From Syntrophobacteraceae bacterium (lineage in GTDB: Bacteria; Desulfobacterota; Syntrophobacteria; Syntrophobacterales; Syntrophobacteraceae), in NCBI GenBank assembly GCA_003165235.1, contig PLSV01000353.1, positions 1 through 32,860 on the forward strand: 32,860 nt of DNA, in the 5' to 3' direction. Below, one piece after another: positions 26,625-32,860 of the stretch. Position 1 is the first letter of the stretch, and every line of letters begins with the position of its first letter. The notes beneath the pieces are model-generated. The model was not told the origin of the DNA. It was given only the letters and a program-made list of their open reading frames with translations, and ran no database searches. Made by a program: the position numbers and the translations under genes.

Positions 26625-27137
26625 AGCCGCTTTCAACGCTCCCGACTCGAGGAATCCAGTAGATTCCTCCCGCCCAGGGTATGCCTATATAGAAAATCCC
26701 CAGGTTCGTCTGCCCCGGAAGGGTCTCTAATCCTCAAAGCGAACTTTGCATTGTCGCATTGCAGGGAAAAAAATGCTGCTATGCGCGCCCTTGGCGTGAA
26801 CTGATTGAGTTCGGAGAGGACTTTCAGGCGTCTCGTGGACATACGGAGAGGCTTGCCCGGGAACGCGGATTTCTTATGGTTCCGGCGTTTCACCCTCTGC
26901 CTGTCGCCGGTGCCGGTACGTACAGTATGGAGAGGTGTGGACAGAATCGTTCAGGTCACAGATGACGAAGTTGCCGCAGCCATGCGCAGGATCTTCGAGT
27001 GTGCCCACAATACCAGCGCAGGCGCATTGGGCGTCGCAGCGGCAGTGAAGAACAAAGCCCGCGCAGCGCGCAGAATCGCCGTGGTTATTTCGGGGGGAAA
27101 TGTTGACAGGGCATTATTTTCCGCCATCCTTCGATAG
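26625..27137 (+). pseudogene. Degraded threonine dehydratase (PLP-dependent) with deletions and frameshift
   Basis: Pieces of a fold-type II threonine/serine dehydratase appear in order but in changing frames. First comes CREKNAAMRALG (to about 26795), then after a frame change ELIEFGEDFQASRGHTERLA and ERGFLMVPAFHPLPVAGAGTY (about 26797-26925), and then, back in the first frame, VDRIVQVTDDEVAAAMRRIF and IAVVISGGNVDRALFSAIL to a TAG at 27135-27137. Family members have ~100 residues between the second and third pieces, so that part is deleted; the N-terminal PLP-lysine region is missing or unrecognisable. The frame change at ~26798 fits loss of a single base in an Ala codon of the ALGAELIE-type sequence. 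The 3' end overlaps the convergent GntR gene by 24 nt. Confidence 0.7.
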
Positions 27138-27893
27138 TGCCCTCCATTTCTCTTCTCCCCAGCTCAAATGCTCTTCCATCTGCGCCCTGGCCCCTTCCTG
27201 ATCTCCACATTCGATGGCATGAAATACCTTCCTATGCTGCTCGATAACGGTGGCAGACCAAATGGCGGTAATTTTCTCCGCCGATATCCGGAAAAATTCT
27301 CCTGCCAAGTCAAAAATATTCTTCAGAATATGCAGCCTGAGAGGATTTCCCGAGGCCTGGGCGACGACAAGATGATAGTCCAGGTCATCGCGCATCGGCC
27401 ATCTTGAACCGTTTTGGGCTGCCGTTTCCATTCTTTCCAGGAATTCCTTCAACCTGACCAGCTCCTCTTTGCTTCTAAGCTTCGCGGCCAGATAGGCCGA
27501 ACCCAACTCGATATCTTTTCTGACCCCGTAAAGATCACCCAGTCCGGCCTTGCCTTCCCGTAGTGTCTGGACAAGGGGATCGTACAAAAGCGGTGAACCA
27601 ACGGAGTGAACGAAGATGCCTCTCCGATTTTTTATCTCCAGAAAGCCAAGCGCTGCCAGTATGTTAAGGGCCTCGCGAAGCGATGACCTGCCCACGCCAA
27701 GCAAACCACAAAGCATTCTCTCCGAGGGCAGTTTCTCACCCGGTTGTAACGTTCCATCTTTGATCAAGGTTTTAACCTGGATCACGATTTCTTCCGTGAC
27801 CTTGCGCCGTCGGATTGGCCGGTAAATACTCTTCACTTCGTAAACCCCGCACGGAAGAAAAGACACACCGAAGTCCGTTTCAGTTCGTTGCAT
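27114..27893 (-). CDS. FadR-subfamily GntR transcriptional regulator
   Basis: One-component regulator with an N-terminal winged helix and a C-terminal FCD effector domain. The HTH region reads LQPGEKLPSERMLCGLLGVG then RSSLREALNILAALGFLEIK, the standard GntR signature. The FCD domain has DDLDYHLVVAQASGNP, EQHRKVFHAIECGD and MEEHL, giving the Asp/His set that binds a metal and a carboxylate ligand in this subfamily. The frame opens at 27980; ATG 27893 is used here, and GTG 27836 just before the conserved domain is a reasonable alternative. A TGGTC-type palindrome lies ~30 bases upstream, suggesting autoregulation. It is divergent from the MFS-dehydrogenase operon, its likely target. Confidence 0.92.
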   Translation of the reverse strand: MQRTETDFGVSFLPCGVYEVKSIYRPIRRRKVTEEIVIQVKTLIKDGTLQPGEKLPSERMLCGLLGVGRSSLREALNILAALGFLEIKNRRGIFVHSVGSPLLYDPLVQTLREGKAGLGDLYGVRKDIELGSAYLAAKLRSKEELVRLKEFLERMETAAQNGSRWPMRDDLDYHLVVAQASGNPLRLHILKNIFDLAGEFFRISAEKITAIWSATVIEQHRKVFHAIECGDQEGARAQMEEHLSWGEEKWRALSKDGGK

Positions 27894-27922
27894 TGATACA
27901 GGAGAAACAGTAGCTGAGCATC

Positions 27923-27933
27923 TGGTCTGGCCA
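27923..27933. promoter_or_regulatory. Operator-like palindrome upstream of the GntR gene
   Basis: TGGTCTGGCCA, embedded in the palindrome CTGGTCTGGCCAG. It matches 10 of 11 bases of the second site at 28106 and fits the TGGT-N3-ACCA-like pattern bound by FadR/PdhR-type GntR regulators. It sits ~30 bases before the likely regulator start, a position fit for autoregulation. Confidence 0.55.
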
Positions 27934-28075
27934 GCAAATGCAATGTAATGACAATATACTATCCAACTCGGTCGGGTCAAGCGCTCTACTGTTAACGGAG
28001 AAGAAAGGGAACAAATTCGAGCGTGAAAAATTCTGTTGCGGGAAAAACGTGTCCGAAAATAGTGTCCGAAAATCG

Positions 28076-28104
28076 TTGACAGCCGGGTATAGAAAAGTTA
28101 GCCT
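28076..28104 (+). promoter_or_regulatory. Probable promoter of the MFS-dehydrogenase operon
   Basis: Perfect -35 TTGACA (28076-28081), 17-base spacer, then TAGCCT (28099-28104; 3/6). A tandem repeat of GTGTCCGAAAAT (28049-28060 and 28062-28073) lies directly upstream, and an operator-like palindrome begins 2 bases downstream of the -10. The transporter starts 275 bases later, leaving a long leader. Confidence 0.45.
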
Positions 28105-28105
28105 C

Positions 28106-28116
28106 TGGTCTGACCA
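28106..28116. promoter_or_regulatory. Operator-like palindrome overlapping the operon transcription start
   Basis: TGGTCTGACCA, a perfect TGGTC-N-GACCA palindrome, located where the transcription start of the candidate promoter would be, so a bound repressor would block initiation. The same motif, with one mismatch, occurs 183 bases away before the divergent GntR gene. Confidence 0.6.
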
Positions 28117-28378
28117 AAGACTTCCTAACCGCTTTTCCTTCGGCCCTGGCGCTTCGAACAACTTCTTTTATCCTCTGTCAGCAGGAGTCCCGATGCTGCC
28201 TAAAACAATCCGTTTAAAGTCCCGAAAGGCGGCCCGAGCTGTTAAGATCGCGAACCTGGAAGGCTTATGATATTGAAGTAAAAGAAGTCAATCGTAAACC
28301 GGGCCTCCGGGCCTCTCATCTGCCTCAAACGCTTGGTATTTTGGATTAATCATTGGATACATCACAGGGGGATGCCTT

Positions 28379-29674
28379 ATGCAACTCGAATTGGATGTGC
28401 AGAATGCCGAACTCGCACGTGGCGCGACCAGGCAAAGGGTGGTGCTGGCCGTAATCCTTATGATAACCTTGTTGGTGGCTTATCTTGACAGGGTAAACGT
28501 CTCCGTTCTGGTGGCCGACAATAATTTTCTCAACGATATGGCCATCAAAGGCAAGCCGATCCAGATGGGGATGCTTATGACCCTGTTTTTGATCGCTTAC
28601 GGCCTGTCTAACGTCGTGCTCAGCCCCCTGGGCGACATTTTCGGTCCACGCAAGGCGATGCTGAGTTCGATTGCGCTGTGGACTATTTCCATAATGATTG
28701 GGGGTCTTACCACGACTTTCACCGTAATGCTTGTGGGGCGTGCAATTCTCGGCGTCGGCGAAGGGATGCACTATCCGATGCAGAGCGCTTTCGTTAAGAA
28801 CTGGTTCCCCCCTAACGAACGCGGCAAGGCCAATGCTGCATGGCTGATCGGCCTTATGGCCGGGCCTGCGTTGGCGATGCCGCTTTTCACGTGGATCATT
28901 TCGAGTTGGGGCTGGCGTCCCAGTTTTTTTGTGTTGGCTTCAATGGGGCTTGTTCCATTCTTCTTACTCTTCTTCTTTGTGACTGACCATCCCCATCAGC
29001 ATAAGAGCATCAATAAGGCCGAACTTGACTACATCGAGAATGCCCTCAGGGCAGAAGCCGCACAAGAAACAAGAATGAAGGTGGAAAGCCTTGGCGAGCG
29101 GCTCGCATCTTTCTGTTTCAATTACCGATTCTGGCTGCTTACGATTAACTATTTCTGTGTCGCTTCCATATGGTGGGGAATGATGGCGTGGCTGCCTTCC
29201 TATCTGAAGGTTTCACGCGGTTTTAGCTGGGCCGCCATGGGAGCGTTGTCTTCATTGCCGTATGTCCTGGGCGCCTTCAGTGTTTTCTTTTTCGGGCACC
29301 TGGGCGACAAAATCGGGCGCCGGGCGCCACTTGCCGCTGTTGGACACGCGCTGGCGGCTATCGGCATCTATTTGGGCACGCATGCGACCGACAATATGAC
29401 TGCCGCCCTGCTCATCTCATTCAGCATAGCCGCGATCGGGATTGCCCTGCCTGCTTCCTGGTCACTGCTCCAGCGCGTCGTTCCCGCCGGGGCGATCGGA
29501 GCCGGGTCAGGCATGATGAACGGGCTGGCAAATGGCAGCTCGGCCTTTGCCCCCGCGCTCATCGGCTATTTCATCGCAATTACAGGCAGCTACATTGGCG
29601 GCCTGATGTTCCTGGTGGGACTGGGAGCGCTTGGGTTCTTATGCATGTTCATTCTGTCATTACAAAAGTATTAA
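28379..29674 (+). CDS. MFS transporter, anion:cation symporter-like
   Basis: Major facilitator superfamily transporter, probably for an organic acid. The 431-aa protein has about 12 membrane segments. The loop 2-3 MFS signature is present (LSPLGDIFGPRKAMLSS), with a second-half counterpart (GHLGDKIGRRAPL). The first helix reads VAYLDRVNVSVL and the fourth-fifth region GRAILGVGEGMHYPMQSAFV with NWFPPNERGKAN, which are typical of the ACS family (hexuronate, glucarate, tartrate and related carriers). It is followed by a dehydrogenase pair, which implies that the substrate is a hydroxycarboxylate such as lactate or glycolate. A GGGGG stretch lies upstream of the ATG. Confidence 0.92.
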   Translation: MQLELDVQNAELARGATRQRVVLAVILMITLLVAYLDRVNVSVLVADNNFLNDMAIKGKPIQMGMLMTLFLIAYGLSNVVLSPLGDIFGPRKAMLSSIALWTISIMIGGLTTTFTVMLVGRAILGVGEGMHYPMQSAFVKNWFPPNERGKANAAWLIGLMAGPALAMPLFTWIISSWGWRPSFFVLASMGLVPFFLLFFFVTDHPHQHKSINKAELDYIENALRAEAAQETRMKVESLGERLASFCFNYRFWLLTINYFCVASIWWGMMAWLPSYLKVSRGFSWAAMGALSSLPYVLGAFSVFFFGHLGDKIGRRAPLAAVGHALAAIGIYLGTHATDNMTAALLISFSIAAIGIALPASWSLLQRVVPAGAIGAGSGMMNGLANGSSAFAPALIGYFIAITGSYIGGLMFLVGLGALGFLCMFILSLQKY

Positions 29675-29769
29675 ATGACAGCTTTTTGTCTTCGCCCTAA
29701 TTGATGGAAAACCTCTATAATCCAGCAAACGAGAGGGTTTTGTTCGGCAAAGAACGAAAGGATTTACCA

Positions 29770-31158
29770 ATGCTCAAACCGGAGATCCTGCAAAAGTTTA
29801 TCGCCGTTGTCGGCCGGGACCGCTGCAAGACTTCGCCGGAGGATTTGCTGACATTCGGCTATGATGCCTCCATATATGAATACGTCCCGGATGCGGTATT
29901 ATTCCCGAAATCGACGCAAGAAGCCTCGGGCATTATGAAGGTTGCCTCGGCCCATAACGTTTTCGTGACACCCAGAGGGGCTGGGTCCGGTCTGGGCGGC
30001 GAAGCCCTGGCCAAACACGGGGGGATCGTCCTTTGTTTTTCCATGATGCACCAAATCCTTGAGATAAACACTGCAAACCGCTATGCCGTGGTCGAGCCTG
30101 GGGTGGTCATCTCCGAATTTCAAAAAGCGGTGGAAAAAGTCGGTCTGTTCTATCCGCCTGATCCCGGCAGCGCCGCGGTTGCAACCATGGGCGGTTCCGT
30201 GGCTATGAACTCGGGAGGGATGCGGGGAGTCAAATACGGGGTCACAAGGGATTATCTTCTCGGGCTTGAGATTGTTTTGCCATCCGGCGAGGTGATGATG
30301 ACTGGGACCGTGACAGCTAAGGACGTAACGGGTTACGACCTCACTCGTCTGATTTGCGGGTCCGAGGGCACGCTGGCCCTGGTTACCAGGATAACCGTCC
30401 GTCTGCTCCCCAAACCCAAAACCAAGCGCACCCTGCAAGCCATCTACAACAGTATCGACGCCGCTGGAGATGCAGTCTCCAGAATCATTGAAGAGGGGAT
30501 CGTTCCGGCGACCCTCGAGCTCATGGACAGCATGATCATCCAGGCGCTCGAGGAATTTGCCCATCTTGGCCTGCCACTTGACGCCGCAGCCATCTTGTTG
30601 ATAGACGTGGATGGAGACACCGAAACGGTAGAAAGACAGGCCGCGCTGGTGGCTGATTTTTGTAAGGCGCAGGGTGCGCGGGAAGTGCGTGTTTCATCAT
30701 CGGAGAAGGAAAATGAACTGCTCTGGTTTGCCCGCCGCGCTGCTTTCGGCGCCGTGGCCCGAATGCGCCCCACCTGTGTGATTGAAGACGCAACCGTGCC
30801 TGTGAGCTTCCTTACGGCCACCATAAAGAAAGTAATCGAAATTTGCGGGCGCAATCGGGTTCAGGTGGCCGTCCTCGCCCATGCGGGAGATGGAAACCTG
30901 CATCCCCTTATGCTCTGCGATCAGCGAGATGCGGAGGAGATGGCCAGGGTCGATAAGAGCATGGATGAAATCGTCGAGTTCGCCCTGTCCGTCGGAGGGA
31001 CCTTGACCGGCGAGCACGGCATCGGCATCAACAAGGCCAGGTACCTGCCGCAACAACTGAGCCAAACCAGTCTGAAAATGATGCGAGCAGTAAAAGCGAC
31101 ATTCGATCCCCAGGGGATATTGAACCCGGGCAGTTTTCTGGAGCATTGCAGGTCATGA
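29770..31158 (+). CDS. FAD-linked oxidase, GlcD / D-lactate dehydrogenase family
   Basis: Flavoprotein that oxidises a 2-hydroxyacid (glycolate, D-lactate or similar). From ATG 29770 (AAGGA 7 nt upstream; the frame opens at 29701) it has 462 aa. The FAD-binding (PCMH/VAO-type) domain shows VFVTPRGAGSGLGGEAL, DPGSAAVATMGGSVAMNSGG and LICGSEGTLALVTRI. The C-terminal FAD-oxidase domain has VAVLAHAGDGNLHPLM, with the metal/substrate His residues, and GTLTGEHGIGINKARYLP. Its stop overlaps the next gene (ATGA). It should pass electrons to the adjacent Fe-S protein. The exact substrate is not readable. Confidence 0.93.
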   Translation: MLKPEILQKFIAVVGRDRCKTSPEDLLTFGYDASIYEYVPDAVLFPKSTQEASGIMKVASAHNVFVTPRGAGSGLGGEALAKHGGIVLCFSMMHQILEINTANRYAVVEPGVVISEFQKAVEKVGLFYPPDPGSAAVATMGGSVAMNSGGMRGVKYGVTRDYLLGLEIVLPSGEVMMTGTVTAKDVTGYDLTRLICGSEGTLALVTRITVRLLPKPKTKRTLQAIYNSIDAAGDAVSRIIEEGIVPATLELMDSMIIQALEEFAHLGLPLDAAAILLIDVDGDTETVERQAALVADFCKAQGAREVRVSSSEKENELLWFARRAAFGAVARMRPTCVIEDATVPVSFLTATIKKVIEICGRNRVQVAVLAHAGDGNLHPLMLCDQRDAEEMARVDKSMDEIVEFALSVGGTLTGEHGIGINKARYLPQQLSQTSLKMMRAVKATFDPQGILNPGSFLEHCRS

Positions 31159-32384
31159 TTCCCGCTGAGTTGAGTGAACAGGTTTACAACTGTATCAAGT
31201 GTGGGCTGTGCAGCAACACATGTCCCGTCTACGCGCAGCTCCGCTTCGAAGGAGTTTCTCCCAGGGGCAAGGTTCAGCTCATAAAAAAAATACTGGAAGG
31301 GAAACTGGCGATATCGGAAAACTTCGCCCGTCTTCTCGGGACCTGCCTTCTTTGTGAGACCTGCATGGTCAATTGCCCCAGCGGCGTCGGGCTGGACCGT
31401 CTCATGAAGGCCATGCGTGCGGAAGTGGTTGCCAAATATAGCCTGCCCTGGCAGAAGCGGGCGCTCCACCTCCTCCTTTCCGGCCCGCACTTGCTGCCTT
31501 TCGCCGTTTTCTGGGGGCGTATGCTGGAGGCGCCTCTGCGCTCGCTGCTGCCAAAGGATGGCAAGGCAGGGACCATTCCCTGCTCCAGACTCCCGCGGTT
31601 GAACTCCATGCCGCTGCTGAGTCAGTATCCGGAGATCATTCCACCGGTTGGACCACGGGTTGGCCGAGTGCTTTATTTCGTGGGCTGCGCAACCAATTAC
31701 CTCTCGGAAAATGTCGGCCACTCGGTGATCAGTGTGCTCGGAAAGCTGGGGGTTGAAGTGATCATCCCCAAGAGGCAGATGTGTTGCGGCTTTCCCATAT
31801 GTCTGGCCGGCGCTCGAAAACCGGCTCTTAAAAACATTATGCGCAACCTGGAGGTCTTCGGCGCCGCAGACGCGGATGCGGTTGTTGTGGACTGCGCTAC
31901 ATGCGGGGCTGCTTTGAAGAAGGAATACGCAACCGTACTGGAAGAGATGGGGCAGAATGCCCTGGCTGCCCGCGAGTTGGCGCGGAAGGTGCTCGATATC
32001 TCCCAGTACCTTTCAGGCTTCGATTTGGAGAAATACCTCCGGCCGGTCCCGACTCGAGTGACTTATCATGACCCCTGCCACCTGCTGCGCACTCAGGGAG
32101 TAAAGGATGAGCCCCGAAGCCTGCTCAAGCGCATTCCGGATATGGAACTCGTTGAAATGGCCGGCGCTGACATCTGCTGCGGAGGAGGAGGCGCCTTCCA
32201 GATGGAACATCCCGATGTGGCCTCAGGGATCACGAAAAATAAGATCCAGGCCATCATGGAAACACACGCGGACGTTGTTGCGACAGGCTGCCCCGGATGT
32301 CGCCTGCAGATCCATGGCAACCTGGAAGATGATCATATCCAGGTTATGCACCCAGTGGAGATTTTGGCGATGGCGATGGCTTGA
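31155..32384 (+). CDS. (Fe-S)-binding oxidoreductase, GlcF family
   Basis: Iron-sulfur partner of the preceding flavoprotein. The ATG (31155) overlaps the preceding stop (ATGA); the 409-aa protein has two N-terminal 4Fe-4S motifs (CIKCGLCSNTCP and CLLCETCMVNCP) and two cysteine-rich CCG domains (CCGFPICLAG with DCATCGAALK; HDPCHLLRTQG, ICCGGGGAF and ATGCPGCRLQ) typical of GlcF, LutA/LldE and heterodisulfide reductase-B-like proteins. It has no membrane segment, so it probably docks on a membrane or soluble electron carrier. With GlcD and the MFS carrier it forms an uptake-and-oxidation operon. Confidence 0.94.
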   Translation: MIPAELSEQVYNCIKCGLCSNTCPVYAQLRFEGVSPRGKVQLIKKILEGKLAISENFARLLGTCLLCETCMVNCPSGVGLDRLMKAMRAEVVAKYSLPWQKRALHLLLSGPHLLPFAVFWGRMLEAPLRSLLPKDGKAGTIPCSRLPRLNSMPLLSQYPEIIPPVGPRVGRVLYFVGCATNYLSENVGHSVISVLGKLGVEVIIPKRQMCCGFPICLAGARKPALKNIMRNLEVFGAADADAVVVDCATCGAALKKEYATVLEEMGQNALAARELARKVLDISQYLSGFDLEKYLRPVPTRVTYHDPCHLLRTQGVKDEPRSLLKRIPDMELVEMAGADICCGGGGAFQMEHPDVASGITKNKIQAIMETHADVVATGCPGCRLQIHGNLEDDHIQVMHPVEILAMAMA

Positions 32385-32447
32385 AACCATTGTACCGAGA
32401 GGCCTTAGAGGGAGGGTCCGGAACCTGATTATATGACAGCCGGATAA

Positions 32448-32475
32448 AAAGCAGCCGGGCGGAGCCGCCCGACGC
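32448..32475 (-). terminator. Rho-independent terminator of the cytochrome gene
   Basis: Read on the minus strand, the hairpin CGGGCG-GCTC-CGCCCG (32471-32456) is followed by GCTGC and then a run of five T. It lies ~50 bases beyond the stop of the cytochrome gene, in the gap between it and the convergent GlcF-type gene. On the plus strand the hairpin has no T-run. Confidence 0.6.
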
Positions 32476-32521
32476 CAATTCTTTGAATTCATAATAGAAC
32501 AACGACACCGAGCGCTTCGAA

Positions 32522-32860
32522 CTACTTCCGGACGTGGCATTCGCCGCAGGCGACCGGCCCCTCTTTCATGCTCTCATGGCAGGTTTTGCACTGAGAGTGG
32601 AAGGCATCCTTGAGCGAAGGCTGGTCATCATCGGCATTCTTCCTGTGACAGGAATCGCAGGTCTGCCCTTCTCCGCCCCGGTTATTCAGGAATGCATCAA
32701 AATCATGATGGCACCGGCTGCAATCCAGTTTGTTTTCCGCATGGAGCTTGTGATTGAACTCGACCAGGGGTCTCTGGTGCTTTCCAATCTCTGTATGATT
32801 AAGCACAAAGGCGTCATCCTGGGAATGAGCCATGGGGACAAAAACCGCAAGGAGCAGGAC
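32522..32860 (-). CDS. Periplasmic tetraheme cytochrome c3-type protein, 5' end beyond window
   Basis: Low-potential multiheme cytochrome. Four CxxCH heme sites are visible (CSRCH, CDSCH, CKTCH, CGECH), along with the distal-His segment EFNHKLHAENKLDC, a pattern of class III / c7-type cytochromes that shuttle electrons between hydrogenases, formate dehydrogenases and membrane complexes in sulfate-reducing and syntrophic bacteria. The frame is open to the window edge: before a Met at 32833 it encodes VLLLAVFVP and then MAHSQ, a hydrophobic core plus a signal-peptidase-like site. The true start is therefore outside, and 32833 is not the start. The mature part is ~100 aa, as expected. Confidence 0.9.
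   Translation of the reverse strand, partial: VLLLAVFVPMAHSQDDAFVLNHTEIGKHQRPLVEFNHKLHAENKLDCSRCHHDFDAFLNNRGGEGQTCDSCHRKNADDDQPSLKDAFHSQCKTCHESMKEGPVACGECHVRK

Noticed and set aside
27938..28270. A 110-codon plus-strand frame upstream of the MFS gene
   Set aside because: It spans the candidate promoter, tandem repeat and operator; the translation looks non-coding.

Overview
The window looks like a chromosome segment from an anaerobic Desulfobacterota (delta-proteobacterial) organism, most likely of the Syntrophobacter/Desulfomonile type. The evidence is two F-type b-subunit genes in tandem (atpX-atpF), a periplasmic tetraheme c3-type cytochrome, a GlcD/GlcF-type hydroxyacid dehydrogenase, a DUF3842 protein beside cobU, and mid-range GC content. 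This placement rests on recognised gene families and order, not on a database search. Coding density is high, and two degraded genes can be seen.

Region 1 (1-9.1 kb, all on the minus strand) is housekeeping. It holds the start of an ATP synthase operon (atpX-atpF-atpH-atpA, with atpA cut by the window edge) and, upstream of it, the cell-shape cluster mreB-mreC-mreD-mrdA-rodA. Region 2 (9.1-14.5 kb, plus strand) is the classical origin-proximal cluster rpmH-rnpA-yidD-yidC-jag-mnmE-rsmG, covering RNase P, membrane protein insertion, RNA binding, tRNA modification and rRNA methylation. No origin-like DnaA-box cluster is visible. Region 3 (14.5-16.6 kb, minus) is a two-gene NAD salvage unit: nicotinate phosphoribosyltransferase behind a nicotinamidase-like protein whose catalytic Cys is replaced by Ser.

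Region 4 (16.9-22.8 kb) is mixed. It has a double-receiver HD-GYP response regulator, a small DUF6504-like protein, a tight DUF3842-cobU pair (corrinoid), a BirA-type biotin ligase/repressor, a DksA/TraR zinc-finger protein, moaC, and a short DnaJ-like protein. Region 5 (22.9-32.9 kb) is accessory metabolism. Two translationally linked class III CoA-transferases (one with the catalytic Asp, its partner with Trp there) are followed upstream by a deletion-ridden threonine dehydratase pseudogene and a FadR-type GntR regulator. Next comes a divergent MFS transporter-FAD dehydrogenase-Fe-S oxidoreductase operon (a carboxylate/2-hydroxyacid uptake and oxidation module), and then a tetraheme cytochrome cut by the window edge. 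Two near-identical TGGTC-N-G(A/G)CCA palindromes sit in the regulator/transporter intergenic region and are likely operators.

The strongest leads are the asymmetric CoA-transferase pair, the Cys-to-Ser nicotinamidase-like protein, the paired operator-like palindromes, the DUF3842-cobU coupling, and an abrupt codon-usage change inside atpA near position 180 that suggests recombination or an assembly chimera. I found no CRISPR array, rRNA, tRNA or intact mobile element.
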